Counted from the stretch's first letter, positions 1-8,695 are shown. The stretch: 17,500 bases of DNA from Actinidia chinensis (GCA_009663005.1 CM018897.1:16854204-16871703); one strand, 5' to 3'. The notes: generated by a model from the letters alone, not told the origin. Numbers and translations: made by a program.

Positions 1-214
1 CAGACAACTGCGGGTGATATACAAACAATACATGGAGGGTTCGGATCGGGGGGTTATTCGACTTCATCCAGGAAAAGGCATGCCAGAAGTGCACCATAGA
101 CCGCACAGATGGAAGAAGTTTACAAACCTCTCCTCATATTTTGTTGCTGATAAAACACCCACATCAACCTTCAGCAATGATTGATTGAGAGGCTTACACC
201 ACCCCACGACGTGG

Positions 215-690
215 CCTTGGGTCGTTCTCGGCCGTCATCGCCAATTCAACGTCCAGAGGATTTTAATCGACAAACGGGGAGTTAGACAGATTATCTTGTT
301 CATCTCGGCATTTCAAAAGAATATGAAAATTGGGCTGGACAAGCGCACCCTTTTCATACCCCCTGATCGGATTTGTGAAAAGGAAATACGACGCACCCCT
401 TGGATGGATCAACTTACCAATAACCTTGGGAGGCGAACCACACCAGACCACCGTTAATGGCAGGATTTTATTGTGGTAGATGCCTAGCCTTATAATGCCA
501 TTCTGGGGGACCAACTTAGGAGGAATCAGGCAGATCACCTCGACCTATCACCTGAAGCTAAAGTTTCCCACCCCAAACGGGTTGGAGAGATTTTGTTTTG
601 GAAAGGGCGATCAGAAAGAGAAGTGGCCAGGCAAATGCTTCTCTCGGCATGAGGGTCGAAAACCTCTTCAGTCCACCACCCAATAGCAAT
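215..690 (+). pseudogene. pol: Retroviral-type aspartic protease domain of pol, copy 1, frameshifted
   Basis: The protease would cleave the Gag-Pol polyprotein inside the retroelement particle. Recognisable pieces lie in different frames: an F-x-V-Q-R-I-L-I-D stretch (about 246-271) leading into the active-site aspartate (codon 269-271), K-I-G-L-D-K near 325-345, W-x-x-Q-D-F near 455-475, and a flap-side stretch with L-G-G-I-(R/K)-Q-I-T-S-T-Y-H-L-K-L-K-F-P-T-P at about 507-574. After the aspartate the frame reads K-R-G instead of the expected D-(S/T/N)-G, because of an extra A. The same extra A is present in copy 2. It lies between gag (outside the window) and RT. Family identity is good; activity is not expected. 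Confidence 0.72.
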
Positions 691-889
691 TAAAGAACAT
701 GGGTGACGGACACCAGAGGACTCAGAGATGAAATGGAAACAACTCACCCTGGCAGACCCCAGGAAAACCAATAACACCAAGCCTCTTTTGTAAAAGATCG
801 TCCCCATCTCCATTACATCCAGATTATCCTGATCGATATATTATGGATTGGTACAGAACTTACCAGTGAGCTTCAATTTCCCAACTTAA

Positions 890-1770
890 TAAACTTCTTG
901 AAAGAAAAACTCCGACGTATTTGCCTGGTCACAAGAAGACGTTCTGGCATTGATCCTGAGATCGCCATCCAAATTGTTCACCGACCCGAAACATTCTCCA
1001 GTTCGCCAAAGTGAAGCGAAGGAACGTTCGCCCCTGAAATGCCCTAAAAGTCATTGAAGACGGAAGTGAATTAAGTCATCAGAGATAATGTCGTACGAGA
1101 AGCCACTATCAGGATGGCTCGCCAATGTGTAGTCGCCCCCAAAAGGGAAGAAAGTGGAGGGTGTGCGTAGACTCACGACTTAACAAGGCTTGCCCAAAAG
1201 AGTTTTCCTTTGCCGAAAATTGATCTGATGGTTGAGCCACCTCCAAGCCGAGCTCTGAGTTTATGGAACGCCTTCTCGGATATCACCAGATCAGGAGTTA
1301 CCTCTTGACATTGAGAAGACTTCTTTTATCACAGAGCGGGGGTTAATGTTTACAAAAAATCATGCATTTGATTGAAGAACGCTGGGGCGACGTACCAGAG
1401 GTTAGTCAACACGGATGTTCAAAGAACAAATTGGAAGACCATTGGAAAGTTATATATAGATGATATGCTAGTTAAAAATCTCCGATCATCCGACCACATC
1501 GACCATCTTGAAGAAGCATTTAGCCATTCTGCGTCGCCATCGGATGACTGTTGAATCCTCCAAATGCATCTTTGGAGGTCGTTCGGAAAATTTTTGGATT
1601 TGTGTCACTAAGCGGGAAATCGAGGTAAACCCAGATCAGATCCAAGCCCTGGTCGCAAATGAGCTCGCCCCAAGGGAAATCAAGGAAGTACAGCAAGCTG
1701 AATGGCGGCGTAGCCGCCCTGAACAGATTGTCTCCAAGTGTGCGGACAGTGCCTCCCCTCTTCAGAATCT
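890..1770 (+). pseudogene. pol: Reverse transcriptase domain of pol, copy 1, frameshifted
   Basis: This domain copies element RNA to DNA. Pieces in successive frames: a pre-RT stretch with S-D-V-F-A-W-like coding near 915-940, the K-A-C-P-K segment near 1183-1200, P-L-P-K-I-D near 1207-1226, and K-N-A-G-A-T-Y-Q-R-L-V-N at about 1375-1413. The catalytic Y-I-D-D box is intact (1453-1464), followed by M-L-V-K. Then come H-L-E-E-A-F and a thumb-side E-V-N-P-D-Q-I-Q-A-L-V stretch (about 1621-1653). The longest uninterrupted reading is only about 99 codons. The YIDD box is intact here but damaged in copy 2, so the damage in the two copies is not the same event. Confidence 0.85.
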
Positions 1771-2220
1771 AAGGAAAAGACAAACTTCAATGAAACGAGG
1801 AATCTGAAAATTGCATTCCAACAGTTGAAAGAGATCTCGGATCTCCGCCCTACTACAGTCCCTACCACCGGACGAAGAACTTACGTATATTTAGCAATCT
1901 CACCCACCGACGGTGAGTCTGTGCTAATCCGAGAAGAAGTCAGGGGCAAAGGCCAATATACTACGTAAAAAAGTCTTGATTGGTGCAGAGGTCAGATATC
2001 CAAAGATTTGAAAAGATCGCCTACGCCCTAATATGCCGCCAGAAACTTGTCATTACTTCCGCAAGCCCATCCATCATCGTATAACTGATCAACCATTGAA
2101 GCATATTCTTCAGCGACCAGACATATCAGTTCGACTTCCTAAATGGTCCGTCGAGCTAAGTGAGTTCCACATTGAAACAAGCCAAGGACGGCAATAAAGG
2201 CCAGGGCCCTGGCCTCTTTC
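1770..2220 (+). pseudogene. pol: RNase H (canonical gypsy) domain of pol, copy 1
   Basis: This domain degrades the RNA strand of the RNA-DNA hybrid during reverse transcription. It directly follows RT. Visible fragments are F-Q-Q-L-K-E near 1820-1840, L-R-P-T-T-V-P-T-T-G-R-R-T-Y-V-Y-L-A-I-S-P-T near 1847-1908, L-I-R-E-E near 1924-1940, and later frames with the L-K-W-S-V-E-L-S-E-F-type segment near 2140-2175. This matches the RNase H part of Ty3/gypsy pol. It is broken by several frame changes and by a stop at the end of the I-R-E-E reading (1966-1968). Catalytic residues cannot all be placed because the frames shift. Confidence 0.7.
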
Positions 2221-2309
2221 ATGCGAATCCACCATGAGGACACTCCACAACTGAAACGGCCCCTCCGGAAGCGGGATTCCTAAAGAACCAACCTCAGAAA
2301 GAAAAAGAC

Positions 2310-2700
2310 CTCGCCCACTGGAATTGTCGTTGATGGCTCTTCAACCAGACGGCTGGGGCAGGCACGTCAGCGAGTCCGTCAAGGCGAACAAATGGAATAC
2401 GCCATAAGAATGGGATTTAATATTTAAAGCCACTACCAATGAAGCGAGTACGAAGCCCTCCTCGCCGGATTAAGGGTAGCAAACAGAGTTGGAGCACAAT
2501 CTTTGAAAAGTCTTCAGTGACTCGCCCTGGTGGTAAACCAAGTCTAAGGGAGGGACTTACCTCGCCAGGACGACAAGAATGATAGCTTATTTAGGTGAAG
2601 TTGAAAGGCTGTGGTCCGCCAAAATCAAGGGAAGGAATTTAAGATCCACAGATTCACCGGAAGATAATAAAAAGGCAGATGCCTTGCATAATCCTGGGCA
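2310..2700 (+). pseudogene. pol: Second, archaeal-type RNase H (aRNH) domain, copy 1, frameshifted
   Basis: A second RNase H fold lies between the canonical RNase H and integrase, which is typical of Tat elements. The V-D-G-S-S motif with the first catalytic aspartate is seen at 2329-2343 (D at 2332-2334). The glutamate motif that reads N-N-E-A-E-Y-E-A-L in copy 2 is disrupted here (about 2436-2460): one base is missing, so the frame runs into E-A-S-T-K-P. A later piece with M-I-A-Y-L-G-E-V (from 2579) and K-K-A-D-A-L (about 2670-2687) gives the C-terminal part. Identification rests mainly on the better preserved copy 2. Confidence 0.72.
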
Positions 2701-2959
2701 TCAACTTTTGAGGTTTATTTCTAACAGCGTGCATACCTCTGGAATTTTCAGAGAACCCAAGCATTGGGACACAATCAAATCCTCCAAACTGGAAGAGGAA
2801 AATCCGATGTGGATGGCGAAATTCTGCCATCTCCGGAATGGGGATCTGTCAAAGATAAGCCCAAGCTCGGCCACCTCATACAGATCCTGCAAGGTTTTGC
2901 ATTTTCAATGGCAATCTAACAAAGGTCTTTTGCAGGACCACTCTGAGATGTCTCCGACC

Positions 2960-4062
2960 GAAGAGGCGAGATACGTTCTACGAGAAAATACACGGAAGGC
3001 ATATGCGTAAAATCCACTCCGAGCAAGGTCATTGGCGAAGAAACTCATTCGCCAAGGATATTTTTGGCCGACATAGACGAGATGTTGCCCAGCGTATACA
3101 TCAAGAGATGCGACAAATGCCATGAGGTTTGCCCGTTAGGGCCATCTCCTCACACGAGGGGGGGGGGATGGTACGTCATTGTCTAGCCCCTGCCTTCGCC
3201 CAGTGGGGGATAGCACATTCTGGGTCCCTACCGCAAGCTCCTTGCAAGGAAGTTTTTAATAGTCACCATAGATTATTCACTAAATGGATAGGAAAGCTCA
3301 GCCTCTCCCACGATTACTGAGAAAAATGCCCGGGAATTCGTATGGAAGCACATTGTTTGCAGATTCGGAGTCCCAAAGGTTATCATCTCGGACAACGCAA
3401 GACAGTTCGACAACGACAGGTTCAGGTTATTTGTTTCGGGATCTCGCCATCTTCCCATCATTACTCCTCGCCCGGTCATTCATAAAGACTAATGGGAAAG
3501 TTGAAATAACCCAATCGGTTACATCCGCAAGAATTTGAGAGGCGGAGGCTAGGGACAATGCAAAAGCGACGGGGGCGCGAAAATTTGGGCCAAGCATCCT
3601 GTGGGCTTCTCATACTACTAGCCGGATGATTCCTACGGTTGAAACTCATATCCATGGTCTTCGGAACCGAATCAGTCTACTGGTGGAAATAGTTATGGCC
3701 GAGTTCAGGGTTTCAAAATTTCGACAAAGAAAATCAATGAGGCCGAGCTTAGAGTCAACCTGGACCTCATTGAGGAAACAAGAGCGAACGACGCGCTACG
3801 TTCAAAATGGCTTTACAAGTGCAAGTCGCCAAGTACTACAACAAAGAGTCAGCACAGTAATTCCTTCGGGCGACCTGGTATTCTTGCGGAAAGGAACACT
3901 GTCAACTAAAGAACAAAGCCGGGAAAGCTCGGCCCTAGTGGGAAGGTCCTTACAAAGTAATCAAACTCTACGACAAGACTTAATGGTTAGGAAGACCAGA
4001 CGGAAAAGCACTTTCACATTTCCCTGGAATGCCGCGAGCATTTGAAAAAGTACTATCAATAA
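2960..4062 (+). pseudogene. pol: Integrase domain of pol, copy 1, frameshifted
   Basis: Integrase inserts the element cDNA into host DNA. Seen: the zinc-binding C-D-K-C pair (3109-3120); the first catalytic block near 3207-3230, where the aspartate is lost to a frame change (reads G-I-A-H-S-G); the second block I-I-S-D-N-A-R-Q-F-D-N-D-R-F, intact at 3382-3423 with the aspartate at 3391-3393; and the glutamate block N-G-K-V-E-I-T with E at 3503-3505. The C-terminal part runs to H-L-K-K-Y-Y-Q and the stop at 4060-4062, a common pol end in this lineage. Blocks lie in different frames. A run of ten G (3158-3167), absent from copy 2, falls between the zinc and catalytic parts. Confidence 0.87.
3158..3167 (+). 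repeat. G10 homopolymer in integrase copy 1
   Basis: Ten consecutive G. The equivalent place in copy 2 (about 14160-14172) has only short G or C runs. It shifts the integrase frame. It is either a slippage mutation or a base-calling artefact. Confidence 0.9.
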
Positions 4063-4421
4063 GAGTTCACGAGAATCCATTCGCACCCTAAATAAGTTTA
4101 TTAGTCGGGATTGTTAGATTCGCCTTGTTAGATCGTCATTTATACGAAAGAAGAGTGCTATCGCCATTTTTCTATATCGCCCTTATTATGTTCGCATATA
4201 TCGATGATCGCCCGTTAAGAAAAATGATATCGCCCGCAGTTCAAAAAAAATTGAAATCGCCAGTTCAGAACAAAATAAGATCGCCATTATTGAAATCGCC
4301 AATATATTTCAGTTATGAGATTGCGCCATATTATGGTCACCATTAAGGGTCAAACAAAATAGGGGGAACAAAAATATTTTATTCAAATGAACAAAAATTA
4401 CATTCAAATTAAAAAAAAAAA
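4063..4421. other. AT-rich spacer between the pol stop and the antisense gene, copy 1
   Basis: No gene seen. The spacer lies between two convergent genes, so it should hold the 3' ends of both transcripts. It contains the ATCGCC-rich stretch (4160-4300), a G5 run near 4361, an A11 tract at 4411-4421, and just beyond it a GGGG/CCCC pair (4436-4439 and 4451-4454) that could form a weak hairpin. AT-rich words suited to plant polyadenylation are present but none is diagnostic. The same spacer is found in copy 2 at 15055-15486. Confidence 0.6.
4160..4300 (+). repeat. Irregular ATCGCC repeat array, copy 1
   Basis: Seven exact ATCGCC hexamers occur in 141 bases, starting at 4160, 4176, 4207, 4229, 4256, 4280 and 4295. 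They are separated by AT-rich spacers of about 10-25 bases, several of them alike (A-rich runs, GTTCA). Copy 2 keeps five exact hexamers (15193-15283). It looks like a decayed minisatellite or a protein-binding cluster; no known site is recognised. Confidence 0.75.
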
Positions 4422-4970
4422 TTATGTTACACCTCGGGGCTTATTTTTTACCCCAATCATTCTCGCCCGTTTTATCATGTTCTTCACGGCTCGTCTAAGA
4501 TCCACCAGCCAAATCTTGACGACCACAGTTCCTTCTAGGTGCGATGGCGAGGTCGGGGTGAGGACGGACGAAGTTGGGACCTTGCAGAAGTAGAAGTTAA
4601 ACCCCTCGCCGAAGTATTGAGGCAGCATCTAAACGACCACCCATGAACTCCGACGAGGATTAAAACTCCTCCACAGCAGAGTCCTTGGGACTTATCAGAG
4701 CTTCCCTCAGCTCGTTCCCAACACGCCAGACCTCCCGAACTGAAAAACGGATAGCGAGGTCTCGATAGCTCTTCGCTTGGCGAGGCTCATCATGGCCTGC
4801 TGCCTCCGAGCGCGGGACTCGGTCAGTTGCTGGTCCAGATCAGCAGCAAACCTTCTAGAGGCGCGCAAAAAAATTTCGGTCTCCAGGAAAGCAGCTCGCC
4901 CCTCTTTTAAGAGATGCAGCTCTCCGGCCTCCTGCTCCAGAAGCCAAGATGAGCCAGCCACCAACGCCTG

Positions 4971-5053
4971 CTGATAAGAAAGGAAACATTTTTTAGCAAT
5001 CCACAGTGTTAAATCGATAGAACAATTGAAAAGCCCCCCAAAGGTTACATGAC
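4971..5053 (-). other. Probable spliceosomal intron in the antisense gene, copy 1
   Basis: Read on the minus strand, the interval begins GTCATG after TTGATAG, contains a TTTAAC branch-like motif, and ends in a pyrimidine-rich tract TTTCCTTTCTTATCAG. A second AG follows at once (CAG, ending at 4968), a NAGNAG-type acceptor. It is 83 bp, a usual size for short plant introns. It separates a T-K-L-F-H-like exon end from a Q-A-L-V-A exon start. Copy 2 has the same structure at 15950-16031. By chance it is open in one frame here and so does not interrupt the reading. Confidence 0.6.
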
Positions 5054-5747
5054 CTATCAAGTGGAAGAGCTTCGTCGCCGTCTTGTCCAAGGTGAGCTTC
5101 TCCACCTTCTCCTGGTCGGCTGGGGAATCACCCCCCCGCACAGCAACTTCTCGGCACCGACGGGATGCCCAACATAGAAGCTGTGGGGCCCAGAACAATG
5201 CCTAGATTTGCAGAGGAACCTTACCCTGGGCGAGGGGAGAAGCGGCGGGCAAGAATGGTCGGGCTTTGCCACTCGATGACGTTTCTGCTTAGCTCAGGGG
5301 CGATGATGACCCCCTTTTCCCTTCGAGCCGTCATAGCATTCCCCTCCTTGCTGGCGAGCTAGTGATACTCTCTCGGGCGCTTGTCGCCAATTAGATCTTT
5401 CGCCGGAGCGGGAGTCCCTGAAGCTTCGCAACGCTTGTGTTTTCCCGAGCTTCTCGCCAATCTTCTTGAAAAATCACTCTCTTCGACATAGCTGCACAAT
5501 AACATACGAGTCAGAAAGGAAGTAATCATTCGCCTAAAAAAGAAAGGGTCAATACCAGCCGATTAACGCTCGACGGGGGTAGGTCGAGTCCGAACAAAGA
5601 TTCCGACAAAGGAATCGAGCTCGGAGCATCAAGGAACGATCTAGATGGGATCCCGAAACCTTTCCCCCCCATTCACCTCAAAAGGGTCACGTCGGGGATG
5701 TGAGGTAGCAACCTCCTTAAAGTTAGTCTTGCTGGATCCTAGAAACT

Positions 5748-5762
5748 CCCCCCCCCCCCCCC
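5748..5762 (+). repeat. C15 homopolymer in antisense gene, copy 1
   Basis: Fifteen consecutive C, with no equivalent run in copy 2 (about 16722-16735). It lies inside the antisense gene and changes its frame. Confidence 0.9.
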
Positions 5763-6905
5763 GATTGAATCATCTCGGGAAGGGCTTCTCGCCGAGCTTG
5801 ATCATGGGGATTTTCGGACTCACCCAACATTGCTTGAGGAGCTTAGAGTTCTCCGCTCGGAAGATTGCGCCCGCCGTCCCGATTGTCCTAGATTCAGGGA
5901 GAGCAAATACTCGACCAAACGAACTTTGAGTCCAGCAGCACTGGTACTAAGAAGTGTCCCGACTTCTCGACTGACTAAAAAGCCTCATCGAACGACCTTC
6001 GTTGTCGCCAAACAGTCGAGGGGAGTATTACAGTGCTTAATGCCAAAGGACAACAAGCTTTAGCCAACCCGAAGCATTCAAGATACAAAAACAGGTAGAA
6101 AGGGAAGAGCAAAAACCGACCTGAAATCCCCCACGTCCTCGGAAAAAACTATGGGGCGCCAACCGGAGACGTTCTTGCGGGGGAATCTCCCATCATCGAC
6201 GGATACGAGAAGAGCAGAACTTGCTCTTCCACCCATTGACGTTGCTGGGTATCCCCGAGCAGAACTTTCTTGTTCATCGCCTTGAAAATATAACCAGCCT
6301 TGATCGGTTCGGATTGCAACTAAGGCTAAAAAGGTCCGAAACTCGGACAGGAGAGAGAATATTTGTTAGAACAGCACCAACGCCAAGAGCAAGTAATGCT
6401 TCTCCACGCGTTGGGGCACGAGCTGGGCCGGGGCAGATGTTATTCAAATTGGAGAATTAGCCTAATGTGTTGTAAGAGGAAAAACGAGGCCGAGCGGGGA
6501 AAGCGGCGGGCCTCGTTAAAAAGCACCTCGCCCCGGGCGGGTAGAGGTGATGGGTCTCCCCTTCATCAGAAGCTCGCCCGCAACCTCGGGAGGAAAAGAG
6601 TAGGTTTTCCTAAGAGCGTTCAGCTCCTCTAATGGTCATGAATTCGTTTTCTCCTCTACGAGGGAATGGAGGCGATCAAAGGGTTCTCCTCGGTGAACCT
6701 CTACGGCGGAGGAGTAAGGAGATTGATCACCTCGGCGGCCATGTAGGAGGGAGCCTTGTCCTAAGTGATCGGAATATCCACGAGGGGTGAACGAATCTAA
6801 GTCGCCCCGATTAGTTACCACCAGAATTACGGAACATAAACTACGAAACGAGAAGGAGAAGAGTAGCCACTGGAAGGGAAGACACTGGTGATTGGACTGC
6901 ATAAT

Positions 6906-8335
6906 TGTAGTCAAGCGCGTTAAACCGACCTAAGTTGGCCCATTTTAGATTAGTTAATTATATTTTTTTATCGTATTTCGTACTTATAGTGTCTGTCGGA
7001 GTTCATTGCAGGTTAATGATGAGGAAAAGCAAAAGTGGGCAAAAAAAATACAATGAGAGTTCGAACTCCTTGCTTACAGTTCGAAAAGTACGAGAGCTGA
7101 AAAGTGAAAAATCCAGTCTCGTGGTATTTGGCCATAATTTTTTACTCCGATGTCCGATTGAGCTGATTTTTAACGCGTTGGAAAGAAGATTAAAGGGATA
7201 CAATATTGTCGCTAAAGGTATTGGCTTATTCGATCTCAAAAGTGGTAAAATTAGATATACAAACGTACGGAACCAGATTAGAAAGAGTTTTGAAATTCTA
7301 ACCATAGATTCTAATTGTTTGCCTATAAAACTCCTTATCTCTTATGCACGAATATGCTGTAGTTATGATTTAGTTTAGGGTTGCTTTCAGCCTTTTAGTT
7401 TAGGTTTTATTGGATGTTTGTAAACGTTTTAATTATTTGTCAATTCAAGTCAATTTCTCATACCGTAATGTTTTCGGATTTTATTACATGACTTTTCTTA
7501 GCCAGCTTGGCTAGTTTTCCCAACTTGGAATTTGATTGTGAAAGGTTGATTGGGGATCAAGGGATGAACAATGGAGGTAAATTTAATATCACCGAATTTA
7601 TTTCTGATTTTCTCTTCTTCTCTTTTCGTTTTGATACTTTCGAAAATTTAGGACGTCCGATTATGTTCGAAAACATTCTTGTTTCTTCGGATCGATGATG
7701 CACTACCATGGAATTTTTTTTTAAAATAACCAGAGTTATTTACTTCGAAAACTTGAAGTCCTATTATGTTCGATAACATCTTGTATGGAATCGATGAGGC
7801 ACGGCCTTGATTATTAACAATCAGATTTATTCTAAGTAACGTTTATATATGGAATTGCTGGCTCAGTATATACGCTGCCTTGTAACATTTATGCGTGAGT
7901 GGTGTTTCATTATATTGTTACACGAATTGAAGATTGAAAGAACAATTGTTTTAAAGCTAAATCTTCTGAATAGAGACCCACGATGTGTCGAAGGATTTGA
8001 GTTATAAAGCCCTCAGTGGTATTACGAGAAACCTAATTAATTGAATCAATTGATTTCGAGTTGTTTTTTTTAATTAAAGTTTTAAATCAGTTTTATTGTT
8101 TTTTTTTAAGTTAGATTTAGTTTAAGTAAATCAATCCATAAAGAAAGAATTTGTATTTTTTTTGATTCAATTCAGAAATTTCTAGTTGATCCGAGTATGA
8201 GTTTATATAGTGTGAGTTGAGTGGTTATAGCCTTATATTTAGCTAGGTCCATTGGGATAGAGAACGATACCGGATTATCGGTTTATACTACTTCGCGACC
8301 TGACAAATGCGGTTAAAGAAATTCACTTCTGGGAG
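6906..8335. mobile_element. AT-rich block, probably an LTR or LTR fragment of another retroelement
   Basis: Composition changes sharply from GC-rich, CTCGCC-containing sequence to AT-rich sequence near 6906-6925, and back near 8335. It has no match elsewhere in the window. The wording near 7128-7190 (a 'ggccataattttttactccgatgtcc'-type stretch followed by 'gcgttggaaag') resembles LTRs of plant Ty3/gypsy chromoviruses. The stretch near 8247-8310 (ccattgggatagagaacg ... ctacttcgcgacctg) resembles the 3' part of plant LTRs. The longest open stretch (6935-7378) shows no domain. Exact ends and target-site duplication were not found. It may be a solo LTR nested in the Tat LTR or in the interval before it, or part of the Tat LTR itself. 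Confidence 0.45.
7639..7848 (+). repeat. Tandem duplication, two units of about 105 bp
   Basis: Unit 1 (7639-7743) and unit 2 (7744-7848) both begin TTCGAAAA and share a TTATGTTCGA core (about 7661 and 7763), ATCGATGA-GCAC (about 7691 and 7790) and a looser AT-rich tail. The units have diverged by substitutions and small indels. It lies within the AT-rich block. Confidence 0.7.
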
Positions 8336-8447
8336 GTCGAATCAGCTTGGGCGATCACGAGTAGTAGGGCGGCGAGGAGGAATTAAATTCTAGAGCGATG
8401 AAGCCTTGACACGGATGCAAAAAGTACTAGTGAGAAGGAAGCACCCA

Positions 8448-8456
8448 TATATATAG
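8448..8456 (+). promoter_or_regulatory. Upstream TATA-like element
   Basis: TATATATAG followed by AGGGCATCGGGGATCCC and a CA-rich stretch about 30 bases on (ACATTCACTACAATG), a plausible plant transcription start. It could be an alternative or older LTR promoter. Confidence 0.35.
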
Positions 8457-8695
8457 AGGGCATCGGGGATCCCAGATACATTCACTACAATGATTACCCA
8501 GGCACCGTTCCATCTCCCGAGGTTATAATTTGCGTACCCCCTAAACACCTCATTAATGAGTCGCCTCAAGCCTGCCGGTTGTCAGCCACGACCGCAAATT
8601 TCCCGCCTGATTCATCATTTAAAGCTGCCGCCTAGCTCTTCGTGCTGCCGTTTCATCAAATCAATGCTCCAGAGCTCACGCGTACGTTTGGAGAA

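Larger units (their letters stand above)
1..6541 (+). repeat. Long direct repeat, unit A (partner 11007-17500)
   Basis: This segment and 11007-17500 carry the same sequence in the same orientation, 6541 against 6494 bases. Examples of matching points: the start (1 with 11007), the RT region (1453 with about 12457), the pol stop (4060 with 15052), the ATCGCC-rich spacer (4160-4300 with 15193-15283) and the end (6541 with 17500). Differences are single-base indels plus substitutions; no large rearrangement was noticed. The partner is cut by the window end, so the true repeat is longer. Confidence 0.93.
1..6905 (+). mobile_element. Tat-lineage Ty3/gypsy retrotransposon, copy 1 (5' part outside window)
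   Basis: Interior of an LTR retrotransposon entering the window at the gag-protease junction. Seen in order: protease, RT, RNase H, aRNase H and integrase remnants on the plus strand, an AT-rich spacer, then a minus-strand gene. The RT-RNase H-integrase order is that of Ty3/gypsy. The extra RNase H and the antisense gene point to the plant Tat lineage. Positions 1-6541 align along their whole length with 11007-17500. The right boundary is inferred from the change to AT-rich sequence near 6906; no LTR end is proven there. Broken by many frameshifts. Confidence 0.85.
4422..6914 (-). pseudogene. Antisense gene of Tat element, copy 1 (Transposase_28-like plus coiled coil), broken
   Basis: This minus-strand gene converges on pol. 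Reading from high to low coordinates, there is an N-terminal low-complexity part (about 6914-6636) and then a middle part with a K-S-K-F-type segment. In copy 2 that middle part reads G-W-R-G-K-F-F-F-V-P, resembling plant 'putative gypsy type transposon' (Transposase_28, PF04195) proteins. A 163-codon stretch (5198-4707) has V-E-K-L-T-L-D, then Q-E-A-G-E-L-H-L-L-K-E-G-R-A-A-F-L-E-T-E, a charged heptad-like coiled coil. The C-terminal piece has Y-F-G-E-G-F-N-F (about 4618-4595). The 163-codon reading runs through an intron-like interval (4971-5053). Such antisense genes are known in Tat elements; their function is unknown. Domain family is recalled from pattern, not searched. Confidence 0.65.

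Noticed and set aside
263..813. Minus-strand open readings opposite the protease
   Set aside because: Shadows of the protease region, which has recognisable coding on the plus strand; no domain on the minus strand.
4160..4300. CRISPR-like array
   Set aside because: Repeats are six bases, spacing is irregular, and the setting is a plant retroelement.
4125..4346. 73-codon plus-strand reading over the ATCGCC array
   Set aside because: Follows the pol stop, repetitive composition, not kept open in copy 2.
6935..7378. 147-codon open reading on the plus strand in the AT-rich block
   Set aside because: No recognisable domain, lies in LTR-like DNA, and an open reading of equal quality (100 codons, 7305-7003) exists on the other strand; probably chance.
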